Assembly (NCBI GenBank): GCA_018065885.1
Contig: JAGHSL010000272.1
Location: 1 to 6,783 of the forward strand
Origin: Candidatus Limimorpha equi
GTDB taxonomy: Bacteria > Bacteroidota > Bacteroidia > Bacteroidales > F082
DNA: 6,783 nucleotides
Direction of reading: 5' to 3'
Shown here piece after piece: positions 1 to 6,523 of this stretch. Both the position numbers and the translations under genes were made by a program. Position 1 is the first letter of the stretch, and the number at the start of each line of letters is the position of its first letter. Below the pieces are notes generated by a model. It saw only the letters and a program-made list of their open reading frames with translations. It made no database searches and was not told the DNA's origin.

Positions 1-1452
1 ATTGCGCCGAGCGGCTTTCACTTTCCAGATAATGAAAGCCGTTAATGCTGCCACTGTGATGGCGGCACCAATGCCATAGCCAACACTACGAGGAATGAAT
101 GAGCCGAAGCCTCCGTCAGCAGCCTTGGCGACAAACAGGAAGCAACCGGTCACCATTGTCATAAACAAGGCTGGAATGATGGTAACGACAAACCAAGGTC
201 TTTTCTTGTTTTGGGCGAAATAAACCGTAATGGCCCAAAGCGTTACTGTGGCAAGGACCTGATTTGCCCATGCGAAATAGCGCCAAATAAGTTGGAAGCT
301 GCGGCTATCGGAAATGCTGAATACCAGAATGCCTCCACTGATGAGCAGAATGGGGATAGCTATTATCAAACGGTTTTTCAAAGGCTTTTGGTCGTAATTC
401 AGAATATCGGCGACGATGAGTCGTGTCGAGCGCATGGCAGTGTCGCCTGATGTAACAGCAGCGCTAATGACACCCAACACGGTAATGACCGCAACGATTG
501 GTGTAAACCATGTGTCAGCAATAATGCCTACAATGGCTGCTCCACTTTTTCCACTGACATCAACGGGGCTGTCGGGGCCGAAGAAATAGGCAGCGGCAGC
601 AGCCCAAATCAGTGCCACGACACCTTCGGTAATCATGGCGCCATAGAATATCGGACGACCTTGCCTTTCATTTGTCATGCAACGCGCCATCAGCGGCGAC
701 TGCGTGGCATGGAAACCAGAAATGGCACCGCAAGCTATTGAAATGAACATCATCGGGAAAATCGGATTGTTGGCAGCATCCGGATGACGGTTTTGCAAGC
801 CGGACCATAATTCAGGAATTTCAGGCTTGTAAATGAAAAAGGCTGCAACAATGGCAACCGCCATGCCGATCAGGAGGAATCCGAATATCGGATAGATTTT
901 ACCGATGAGTTTATCAATAGGCAAAAGTGTGGCTATAATATAATAAACCAAAATGATAGCAAGCCAAATGTATGGGCTCCAATTTGGCGTGAAATTAGCG
1001 TTCAGCAATGTGGCCGGCGTATTAACGAAAACCACAACGACCAAAATCATCATCAGCATGGTAAAGACTCGCATTATCTGCCTTACGCCTTCACCAAGAT
1101 ACTTGCCATGAATCTCCGGGAGGCTACAGCCTTTGTCGCGCAAGGAAATCATGCCCGAAAGATAGTCATGAACAGCACCAGCAAAAATGCTGCCCAACAC
1201 AATCCAAAGAAACGATGCCGTTCCGAATTGTGCGCCCATAATGGCTCCAATGATAGGGCCGACACCCGCTATGTTAAGAAACTGGATAAGGTATATTTTC
1301 CAAGGTTTCATGGGAACATAGTCGATTCCATCAGATAATGTAATTGCAGGTGTAGCTTGTTCGGGATGGATATGAAACACTCTTTCAATAATCCTTCCGT
1401 AAATAGCATATCCCAAGACGAGGACTGCCAATGCGATGATAAATGTTGTCAT
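1..1452 (-). CDS. cstA: CstA-family carbon starvation / pyruvate transporter (3' end off window)
   Basis: Translating the minus strand from the ATG at 1452-1450 gives 484 codons without a stop down to base 1; the C-terminus (basic KVKAARRN) looks almost finished, so probably only a few codons are missing. The protein is a polytopic inner-membrane protein with roughly a dozen hydrophobic segments, beginning with the N-terminal FIIALAVLVLGYAIYG helix. Family landmarks are the loop around residue 40 (LSDGIDYVP), NIAGVGPIIGAIMGAQFG near 60-77, AGAVHDYLSGM near 91-101, and the CstA signature ISGFHATQSPLMARC at 244-258. The length matches the short CstA form common in Bacteroidetes; E. coli CstA is about 700 residues. 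E. coli CstA and its paralogue BtsT take up pyruvate, and CstA is induced on carbon starvation; a similar role here is inferred. It has its own -7 element and follows the terminator of the upstream ompA-like gene, so it is probably transcribed alone or with genes beyond the left edge. Confidence 0.93.
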   Translation of the reverse strand, partial: MTTFIIALAVLVLGYAIYGRIIERVFHIHPEQATPAITLSDGIDYVPMKPWKIYLIQFLNIAGVGPIIGAIMGAQFGTASFLWIVLGSIFAGAVHDYLSGMISLRDKGCSLPEIHGKYLGEGVRQIMRVFTMLMMILVVVVFVNTPATLLNANFTPNWSPYIWLAIILVYYIIATLLPIDKLIGKIYPIFGFLLIGMAVAIVAAFFIYKPEIPELWSGLQNRHPDAANNPIFPMMFISIACGAISGFHATQSPLMARCMTNERQGRPIFYGAMITEGVVALIWAAAAAYFFGPDSPVDVSGKSGAAIVGIIADTWFTPIVAVITVLGVISAAVTSGDTAMRSTRLIVADILNYDQKPLKNRLIIAIPILLISGGILVFSISDSRSFQLIWRYFAWANQVLATVTLWAITVYFAQNKKRPWFVVTIIPALFMTMVTGCFLFVAKAADGGFGSFIPRSVGYGIGAAITVAALTAFIIWKVKAARRN

Positions 1453-1471
1453 TTTTTAAACGTTTGATTTG

Positions 1472-1479
1472 CAAAAATA
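1472..1479 (-). promoter_or_regulatory. -7 promoter element of cstA
   Basis: Read on the minus strand this is TATTTTTG followed by C, a full match to the Bacteroidetes sigma -7 consensus TAnnTTTG. It sits 19 bp before the cstA ATG. A TTG at 1497-1495 could be the -33 box, but the spacing (15 bp) is shorter than usual, so only the -7 box is called. Confidence 0.55.
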
Positions 1480-1510
1480 GGGAAAAAAGAGATTCAATAT
1501 ATTTGACAAT

Positions 1511-1538
1511 AAAAAAAGGCTGACATTTGCCAGCCTTT
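1511..1538 (-). terminator. Intrinsic terminator of the ompA-like gene
   Basis: On the minus strand an 8-bp perfect stem (AAAGGCTG / CAGCCTTT, bases 1538-1531 with 1522-1515) encloses the 8-nt loop GCAAATGT. It is followed by a run of seven T that overlaps the stem's distal end. It lies about 24 nt after the stop codon of the 1563-2843 gene. On the plus strand the hairpin is not followed by a T-run, so it should act in one direction only and insulate cstA from its upstream neighbour. Confidence 0.85.
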
Positions 1539-1562
1539 CATATAGATGTGAAGCCTTTTACC

Positions 1563-2843
1563 TTATTCGTGATACTTGATAAGATCGATGAGCACGCGGC
1601 GATCGAATTCTGTAGATTCAAGTTCCTTGACACCGCCGACAGGTTCTAAGATGATGTCTTCCTCTGGGAAACCCATATCTAAGAGTTCCATCATAATCTT
1701 TCTGCAGCGGTTCTCAGAAAGTTTCTGATTGTATTCAGCACTAGCAGTAGCACTGTCGCAAGAACCTCTCAGGCGAAGTTTGTAGCCATTAGCTTTTGCA
1801 ACATTGGCGATTTCTCTTAAGTTTACAAGGTCTCTCTTTGACATCAGCTGATATGAATCGAGGTTGAAGAAGATGGAGAAAGGATAGCTGATGGCTTCAA
1901 TGTTATCTTTATAAATGACAACGGTATCGGCTGGAGCTGGAACAACGGCAACAGCTGTTGCTGTAGCTTCGAGTTCATTCTCAAGATGCTTGATTCTTTG
2001 GCTCATTTCCTTCATTTCTCTTTCGCAGTTAACAGGAAGTTCATAGACTCTGCCGCCAAAGTAGTAGATAAGACCCAGACCGACTGAATAGTTGTGGTCA
2101 ATTTTTTTTGTTGTTGGTCTCTCATGATTGCCTATGCTTTCATTGCCATATTCATATAACCCTGCATCGCTAGTCCAACGTTGGCCTGACCAATTGAAGT
2201 TTAAGTTCAAATCAAGATAATCGTTGATGCGGAAATTGTTGTCTAAACCTCCTTGCCATCCTACCTCGAAGTTGTGTCCTTCATCCTTCATGAAGCTTTT
2301 AAGAACAAAGAAATATTCTGATGTGCAAACTGCACCCATGCCAAAATAAAGCACAGGAGTCCAAACCCTATTAGAATTGTAATAGCCCTGGAAGAAATCA
2401 ACCGGACTGAACATGAAATCGGCGTGCATGATATGGTACATTCCGTGAGTGTCATAATAATCATAGTGCTTGCCGTTGTAATCAAACGAGGAACATGGTA
2501 GTGGATCGTCACCAATGTAAAGGAATGGCATATTGCAATCTCTTCCATTAACGTAACTGTTGAAGCCATTGATGTCATACGACAATCTGACACCTACTTT
2601 ATGGTTTATCCATTTGCCGACAGAGAAACTGCAGCCGAATGACATTTTGTCCCATTGAACTTTTGTAAAGTTTCCACCAGGGTTTTTGTCAGAGCCTTGC
2701 CACCAATCCATTGTTCCTCTTGCTGAGATAAACCAATTCTGACCAGCTTTTGTGGTCATGTAACGAACTGAGTCCACACGACCTGCTGCCATTGATACAG
2801 AGGCGATTAGGACTGCACACATTGTGATAAATGCTTTCTTCAT
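1563..2843 (-). CDS. OmpA-family outer-membrane beta-barrel protein with C-terminal peptidoglycan-binding domain
   Basis: The 426-residue product starts with a Sec signal peptide (MKK, a hydrophobic stretch to about residue 17, likely cleavage near SMAAG at 17-21). Residues about 22-268 are rich in alternating aromatic/polar strands and Gly/Asn/Asp turns, ending in YSVGLGLIYYFGGRVY, as expected for an outer-membrane barrel. Residues about 271-294 (CEREMKEMSQRIKHLENELE) look like a short coiled coil, followed by a Pro/Ala linker (PAPAD). Residues about 319-424 form an OmpA-like domain: FFNLDSYQLM, then D363 and R379 (in YNQKLSENR), which match the Asp and Arg that bind diaminopimelate in OmpA, and the late DRRV at 414-417. 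The domain is slightly shortened before DRRV. The protein probably tethers the outer membrane to peptidoglycan. Odd: Cys at 362 and 380, next to both key residues, where family members usually have other small residues, plus Cys at 103 and 117 in one barrel loop. The specific family member cannot be named. Confidence 0.9.
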   Translation of the reverse strand: MKKAFITMCAVLIASVSMAAGRVDSVRYMTTKAGQNWFISARGTMDWWQGSDKNPGGNFTKVQWDKMSFGCSFSVGKWINHKVGVRLSYDINGFNSYVNGRDCNMPFLYIGDDPLPCSSFDYNGKHYDYYDTHGMYHIMHADFMFSPVDFFQGYYNSNRVWTPVLYFGMGAVCTSEYFFVLKSFMKDEGHNFEVGWQGGLDNNFRINDYLDLNLNFNWSGQRWTSDAGLYEYGNESIGNHERPTTKKIDHNYSVGLGLIYYFGGRVYELPVNCEREMKEMSQRIKHLENELEATATAVAVVPAPADTVVIYKDNIEAISYPFSIFFNLDSYQLMSKRDLVNLREIANVAKANGYKLRLRGSCDSATASAEYNQKLSENRCRKIMMELLDMGFPEEDIILEPVGGVKELESTEFDRRVLIDLIKYHE

Positions 2844-2895
2844 TTTAACTTTAGTATTTTTGATTTCTATTAATATTTCACTAAAAATTGGAGTG

Positions 2896-2903
2896 CAAAA
2901 GTA
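2896..2903 (-). promoter_or_regulatory. -7 promoter element of the ompA-like gene
   Basis: On the minus strand this reads TACTTTTG followed by CA, a full match to TAnnTTTG. It lies about 52 bp before the ATG, leaving an AT-rich leader of roughly 45 nt. No convincing TTTG -33 box is seen at the usual spacing. The same octamer occurs before the phosphorylase gene at 3855-3862. Confidence 0.7.
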
Positions 2904-2952
2904 AGACTTTTTTCTTTACGGAAATCCCTTTTTTTCAAAAAAACTTTAAAAA

Positions 2953-3834
2953 TTAGTGGTTTGCAAGTCTTTTCAACGTGTTAGTGATAAGATTTTTGAC
3001 ACTTTTATGATAATCTGTGGCAAATTTTTCCGTCACACGATTGGCTATTACAGCACAAATTGTCAAGCAATTGTGCCCTAACATTTTGCCTAAGCCATAC
3101 AATGCTGATGATTCCATCTCGAAATTACAGATGCGCCAATCGTCATATTTAAAGTTTTCAATCTTCTTATTATTCTCCGGATAAGCCAATGGCATACGAA
3201 GCATGCGTCCTTGAGGTCCGTAAAAACCAGAAGCCGTAGCAGTAATACCTTGAAAATAACCTTCGCCCAAGCGGTCAAACAATTCTTTTGAACCTTCTAC
3301 GACATACGGCTTTGGCAAATCCGTCGGATAATCGGTTTGTTTAATGAATTCATCTCTTATGGCTATCTCATTAATTTCATGATTTTTCTCATAGAAATAG
3401 ATTAATCCATCAAAACCAAGGGCGTAGCGTGTTGCCACAAAACTATTTTCCACAGGAATGTCTGCTTGCAAAGCTCCCGAAGTGCCTAATCTTATAAGAT
3501 TCAGAGTGCGGTGGTTTTCCTTAGGCATCCTCGTTTTCAAGTCGATGTTGGCCAAGGCATCCAGTTCATTAATTACAATATCAAGATTGTCAGTGCCCAT
3601 GCCAGTAGACAGAACGGTGATTCTCTTGCCATTGAAATAGCCAGTGCGCGTGAAAAGCTCACGGTTTTGGCGTTTCACTTCGATTTTGTCGAAAAATTCG
3701 GCCACCATGTCGGCGCGGGCTGGGTCGCCAACCAAGATGATGTCGTCGGCAATCTGGTCAGGGTGAAGGTTCAGATGATATATGGCTCCTTCTTCGTTCA
3801 GGATGAGTTGTGATGCAGGTATAGGTTGATTCAT
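2953..3834 (-). CDS. Nucleoside phosphorylase, uridine-phosphorylase-like
   Basis: The 293-residue cytoplasmic enzyme belongs to the PNP/UDP family (Udp, COG2820 type), which cleaves a nucleoside with phosphate to base plus (deoxy)ribose-1-phosphate for pyrimidine/purine salvage. Matches to E. coli Udp can be aligned by eye: H20 in IYHLNL (Udp His8), GDPAR with R40 (Arg30), STGMGTDN at 76-83, R115 and T118 in IRLGTSGA (Arg91, Thr94), Q208 and R210 in GPQGR (Gln166, Arg168, uracil contacts), and EMES at 239-242 (Glu196-Met197-Glu198). The Q-x-R pair favours uridine as substrate, but Bacteroidetes homologues are often named only nucleoside phosphorylase. The open frame extends upstream to an ATG at 3969, but that would place the -7 element at 3855-3862 inside the gene; the added residues match nothing in the family, so the ATG at 3834 (MNQPIPAS) is chosen. 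No hairpin terminator is visible after the stop. Confidence 0.9.
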   Translation of the reverse strand: MNQPIPASQLILNEEGAIYHLNLHPDQIADDIILVGDPARADMVAEFFDKIEVKRQNRELFTRTGYFNGKRITVLSTGMGTDNLDIVINELDALANIDLKTRMPKENHRTLNLIRLGTSGALQADIPVENSFVATRYALGFDGLIYFYEKNHEINEIAIRDEFIKQTDYPTDLPKPYVVEGSKELFDRLGEGYFQGITATASGFYGPQGRMLRMPLAYPENNKKIENFKYDDWRICNFEMESSALYGLGKMLGHNCLTICAVIANRVTEKFATDYHKSVKNLITNTLKRLANH

Positions 3835-3854
3835 ATTAATATGTTTTGTCAGTG

Positions 3855-3862
3855 CAAAAGTA
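3855..3862 (-). promoter_or_regulatory. -7 promoter element of the phosphorylase gene
   Basis: The minus strand reads TACTTTTG followed by CA, a full TAnnTTTG match, 20 bp before the chosen ATG at 3834. This position decides the start: the longer reading frame would begin upstream of its own promoter. No -33 TTTG is seen at standard spacing. Confidence 0.65.
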
Positions 3863-3914
3863 GTGTTTTTTTCAAAATGAGCGGATATTTCCGATTCTTT
3901 TGGAATTAAAACCT

Positions 3915-3922
3915 TATTTTTG
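3915..3922 (+). promoter_or_regulatory. -7 promoter element of cinA
   Basis: TATTTTTG followed by CC is a full TAnnTTTG match, 16 bp before the cinA ATG at 3939. It faces away from the minus-strand element at 3855-3862, making the 104-bp gap a compact divergent promoter. It gives a very short leader and argues against a start at the earlier in-frame ATG (3900). Confidence 0.55.
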
Positions 3923-3938
3923 CCGAAATTGTTCAAAC

Positions 3939-5186
3939 ATGAAAGAAGTGATTGTAAAAAATATATCAATTGGCGATGAACTGCTGATTGGTCAGGTGAT
4001 TAACACAAATGCTGCTTGGCTGGGCGAGCATCTTTCCGAGGCAGGCTACAATCTGAAATCCGTGCTAACGATTGGCGATTCCGAAAATGCCATTCTTGAT
4101 GCATTTGAGGCTTGCATGGACGCAGATATTGTGTTGGTTACGGGTGGTTTAGGTCCTACTGCCGATGATATCACAAAACCAACCGTCTGTAAGTTTTTTG
4201 GAACAGAACTCGTTTTCTGCCAAGAGGCATACGATAACCTCGTTTCCATTTTCAACCGACGTGGATTCACCATGTCGGAACGCAACCGCGGACAGGCTTT
4301 TTTGCCAAAATCATGCACCTATATTCAAAACAGTTACGGAACTGCGCCTTGCATGTGGTTGGAAAAAAACGGAGTCGTCTTTGTGTTTATGCCAGGTGTG
4401 CCGTTTGAGATGAAAGGCATTTTCAACGATGAACTGCTGCCACGATTCAAGCAACGTTTCAAATCAATTCCATACGAAAAGCGGGTGATTATGACGACGG
4501 GCATCGGTGAGTCGTTTTTGGCTGATAAAATCAAGGATTGGGAAGAAAATTTGCCTGATTTTCTTTCGCTTGCCTATCTGCCGCAATATGGTTTGGTGCG
4601 TCTGCGCCTGAGTGGAAGGCATGAAAATGCCGATTTCTTGCATGAGACTTTGGATAAGGAAACTGAAAAACTCTCGGCATTGATTCATGAAAATGTCTTT
4701 GCCCTGGATGACGTGCCGATTGAAAATGTCGTTTTTCACCTATTAATTAATAAAGGCGCGACTTTTGCCACGGCTGAGAGTTGTACGGGCGGCAACATGG
4801 CGCATCGCATCACGATGATTCCTGGCAGTTCGGATGTTTTCAAAGGCACGGCTGTGACCTACGCTACTGAATCGAAAACCAATGTTTTAGGCGTGCCGAA
4901 ACAAGTGATTGATGAGTTTGGCGTGGTCAGTCAGCAGGTTGTGGAAGCCATGGCCGAAGGCGTCAGGAAGGTTTATGGCGCTGATTACGGCTTGGCTTCG
5001 ACGGGTGTGGCAGGACCTGGCGGTGGCACGGAAGAAAACCCTGTCGGAACGGTTTGGTTGGGCGTGGCTACGCCTGATGGCGTGATTTCGAAACGTTTCA
5101 ATTTCGGCAACTCGCGTGAAAACGTGATTGAACGCGCAACCGTGATGGCTTACGAAATGCTGAGAAATGAGTTAGTTAGGAGTTAG
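3939..5186 (+). CDS. cinA: CinA-like protein: MoCF-like domain fused to nicotinamide-nucleotide amidase
   Basis: The 415-residue product has the standard full-length CinA architecture. Residues 1-170 form the molybdopterin-binding-like (MoCF) domain: ISIGDELLIGQVINTN at 9-24, the VTGGLGPTADDITK motif at 67-80, and MPGVPFEMKG at 151-160. A linking domain follows (about 175-255). Residues about 262-412 form the PncC-type amidase domain with ATAESCTGG at 277-285 (Ser281 and Cys282 in the conserved patch), PGSSDVFKG at 295-303, YAT at 308-310 and STGVAGPGGGTEENPVGTVW at 354-373. In characterised homologues the C-terminal domain deamidates NMN in pyridine-nucleotide recycling, and the N-terminal domain can have ADP-ribose pyrophosphatase activity. 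The name reflects competence/damage induction in streptococci, for which there is no evidence here. An in-frame ATG at 3900 exists, but MKEVIVKN at 3939 matches the family start and lies downstream of the -7 box. The last codons and stop (ELVRS, TAG) overlap a GAGTTAG repeat tract. Confidence 0.93.
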   Translation: MKEVIVKNISIGDELLIGQVINTNAAWLGEHLSEAGYNLKSVLTIGDSENAILDAFEACMDADIVLVTGGLGPTADDITKPTVCKFFGTELVFCQEAYDNLVSIFNRRGFTMSERNRGQAFLPKSCTYIQNSYGTAPCMWLEKNGVVFVFMPGVPFEMKGIFNDELLPRFKQRFKSIPYEKRVIMTTGIGESFLADKIKDWEENLPDFLSLAYLPQYGLVRLRLSGRHENADFLHETLDKETEKLSALIHENVFALDDVPIENVVFHLLINKGATFATAESCTGGNMAHRITMIPGSSDVFKGTAVTYATESKTNVLGVPKQVIDEFGVVSQQVVEAMAEGVRKVYGADYGLASTGVAGPGGGTEENPVGTVWLGVATPDGVISKRFNFGNSRENVIERATVMAYEMLRNELVRS

Positions 5187-5210
5187 GAATTAGGAGTTAG
5201 GAGGAGTTGG
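5169..5210 (+). repeat. GAGTTAG heptamer tandem repeat overlapping the cinA 3' end
   Basis: Units in order are GAGTTAG, TTAG (partial), GAGTTAG, GAATTAG, GAGTTAG, GAG (partial) and GAGTTGG. The second full unit (5180-5186) contains the cinA stop codon, so the array runs into the coding sequence. First block of a three-part mosaic filling the cinA-gldB gap. Confidence 0.85.
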
Positions 5211-5290
5211 GACGATAAGACAATTTGACATTTGGACTTTTAGACCTTTGGACAATTTGACATTTAGACTTTTGGACTTTGGGCTTTTTG
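5211..5290 (+). repeat. GACnTTTr octamer tandem array with a duplicated 32-bp unit
   Basis: Ten consecutive octamers begin with G at exact 8-bp spacing. Examples are GACAATTT, GACATTTG, GACTTTTA and GACCTTTG. The four octamers at 5219-5250 are repeated at 5251-5282 with 28 of 32 bases identical, so there is a higher-order duplication. The first unit (GACGATAA) and last unit (GCTTTTTG) are degraded. The tract contains frequent stop codons in frame and shows no coding potential. Confidence 0.88.
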
Positions 5291-5311
5291 AACAATTTTG
5301 AACTATTTATC

Positions 5312-5343
5312 GACTGAAGACTGAGAACCGAGAACTGAAAACC
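5312..5343 (+). repeat. GAGAACC/GAAAACC heptamer tandem repeat
   Basis: After a degenerate spacer (5291-5311), units are GACTGAA, GACT (partial), GAGAACC, GAGAACT and GAAAACC. It returns to 7-bp spacing like the first block but with a different core. The remaining 31 bp before the next ATG contain a weak hairpin (TTGTT/AACAA, 5345-5359) and no TAnnTTTG match, so the downstream gene may be read from the cinA promoter. Confidence 0.75.
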
Positions 5344-5374
5344 ATTGTTTTTTGAACAACATTATTAGGATTCT

Positions 5375-6457
5375 ATGAGACATATAAACAGTTTATTGAT
5401 AGCGATTTGCATTACGATTTGCGCCGTCAGTTGTAAAGACAACAAACCCGATTACAAGAAAAAACTGGATGTAAAGACTGCATCGGTTACCGACTTGGCA
5501 TTTAGCCGTTATGAAGATGTGTTGTTCAATCTGGATACGGCTGATTTTCAGGCTGAACTGATGCGTATTCAGAGCGATTATCTCCCATTCCTTGAAGGTG
5601 ATTTGACTAACCCGAATGCGGTACAATACCTGAAGGATTTTGCCACGGACGAATACACGAAAATCCTTTACCAGAAGGTGAAGACCGCTTTTCCGAATTT
5701 GGATTTCGTCAAGAAAACCGTAGAAGATGTTTATGCGCATTTCAATTATTATTATCCTGAAATTCAGTTGCCTAAAAAGGTCTTTACTTGTGTTTCGGGT
5801 GTAAATTCCGAAACGCCGGCAGTCATGGTTTCTGATGACAATCTGATTATTTCGCTGGACTGGTATCTCAATCGTGACGAGGTTTATGACCAGATTGGAA
5901 TGCCGCGCTACATGTCGGAACGCACGGTGAAGGAGACGTTGGCAAAGGATGTTGCCTTGCAACTTTACATGGCATATATCTACGAATGGCGCAAGCAGAC
6001 TAACCTTTCCGACGAGATGGTGATTGCCGGAAAAATCAAGTATTTCATCGAAGCAATGACGCCCGAATTGCCCGACAACATTTTGCTTGGCTATTCTGAG
6101 GAACAAATGAAATGGGCTGAAGAGAATGAGGGCGAAGTCTGGGCTGACATTGTGGGCAACCAACGCCTTTTCTCGACGGGCTTGGACATGCACATGACCT
6201 TTTTGGCCGACGGACCTTTCACGCAGGAATACAGCAACGAGGCACCGGCAAGACTGGGTGAGTTTTTCGGTCTGCACATCGTGCGTTCCTACATGGCGAA
6301 CAACGAAGTCACTCCGCAGCAACTGATGAAGAACAACGACCTCCAAGGCATATTCCAAAGCTCCAACTATAAGCCGAGAAAAAACAGATTTTTCTTGGTT
6401 TGCGAAAAAAAATCACCTTTGACAACTATGTCGGAGGTGATTTTTATTTTATTGTAA
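5375..6457 (+). CDS. gldB: GldB-like lipoprotein
   Basis: The 360-residue product begins with a lipoprotein signal: a hydrophobic stretch, then lipobox AVSC with Cys20, followed by charged KDNKPDYKKK, so it should be a lipid-anchored envelope protein. The body resembles gliding-motility lipoprotein GldB: FSRYEDVLFNLDTADF at 43-58, YYYPEI near 125, LIISLDWYLNRD at 157-168, MPRYMSERT at 176-184, LLGYSEEQMKWAEENEGEVW at 237-256, LFSTG at 265-269, PARLGEFFGLHIVRSYMANN at 291-310, and YKPRK at 332-336. GldB is required for gliding in Flavobacterium, but relatives are widespread in non-gliding Bacteroidales with unknown role. No HExxH metal site is present, although related families are predicted metallopeptidases. 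A typical homologue ends near YKPRK; here 24 more residues follow, and about 13 of them are encoded by a terminator stem. A weak AGGA (5367-5370) precedes the ATG. It is on the same strand as cinA, 188 bp away. Confidence 0.82.
   Translation: MRHINSLLIAICITICAVSCKDNKPDYKKKLDVKTASVTDLAFSRYEDVLFNLDTADFQAELMRIQSDYLPFLEGDLTNPNAVQYLKDFATDEYTKILYQKVKTAFPNLDFVKKTVEDVYAHFNYYYPEIQLPKKVFTCVSGVNSETPAVMVSDDNLIISLDWYLNRDEVYDQIGMPRYMSERTVKETLAKDVALQLYMAYIYEWRKQTNLSDEMVIAGKIKYFIEAMTPELPDNILLGYSEEQMKWAEENEGEVWADIVGNQRLFSTGLDMHMTFLADGPFTQEYSNEAPARLGEFFGLHIVRSYMANNEVTPQQLMKNNDLQGIFQSSNYKPRKNRFFLVCEKKSPLTTMSEVIFILL
6408..6454 (+). terminator. Intrinsic terminator inside the 3' end of gldB
   Basis: Bases 6408-6424 pair with 6429-6445 in a 17-bp stem (two G-T wobbles at the fifth and sixth pairs from the loop) closed by the tetraloop ACTA. 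It is followed by ATTTTATT. The A-run on the left and T-run on the right could also support termination from the other strand. The structure lies wholly before the gldB stop codon (6455-6457), so the ribosome would have to pass through it. Confidence 0.88.
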
Positions 6458-6471
6458 ATCAACAATAAAAA

Positions 6472-6523
6472 CGACAGCAAACGACAACAAATGCTTACAG
6501 TCGACTACAAACGTTTGTTGTCG
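6472..6523 (+). repeat. 10-bp phased direct repeats with an inverted copy
   Basis: Three direct copies of CGACwrCAAA occur: CGACAGCAAA (6472-6481), CGACAACAAA (6482-6491) and CGACTACAAA (6502-6511). They are spaced by 10 and 20 bp. An exact inverted copy of the second, TTTGTTGTCG, is at 6514-6523. The missing phase (6492-6501) holds a poorly matching decamer. The 8-bp palindrome AGTCGACT lies at 6499-6506. Repeats at one helical turn suggest protein binding sites (operator, or recombinase arm sites), but no protein can be assigned. Confidence 0.7.

Noticed and set aside
211..1338. Short plus-strand frames at 211-450 and 1108-1338
   Set aside because: Both are antisense to the well-supported cstA frame and show no recognisable protein features.
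2929..2943. T7-C-A7 palindrome after the phosphorylase gene as a terminator
   Set aside because: An all A-T stem with a one-base centre cannot form a stable terminator hairpin; it is low-complexity sequence between the stop codon and the ompA-like promoter.
3835..3969. N-terminal extension of the phosphorylase frame to an ATG at 3969
   Set aside because: The extra 45 residues resemble no family member, contain the gene's own -7 element and overlap the cinA start.
5219..5282. CRISPR-like array in the octamer tract
   Set aside because: Units are 8 bp with no unique spacers; the 32-bp duplication is contiguous and imperfect.
5345..5359. Small TTGTT/AACAA hairpin before the gldB-like start
   Set aside because: Only five mostly A-T pairs with a 5-nt loop; no T-run follows and no riboswitch-like structure surrounds it.
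5393..6358. Open frame of 321 codons on the minus strand, antisense to the gldB-like gene
   Set aside because: It has no family features, starts nowhere sensible and mirrors codon bias of the strongly supported plus-strand gene, which has a lipobox and conserved GldB motifs.
6379..6412. Definite frameshift in the A-runs at the gldB 3' end
   Set aside because: Neither alternative frame gives a recognisable family ending, so an error or mutation is only a possibility and the frame was annotated as read.
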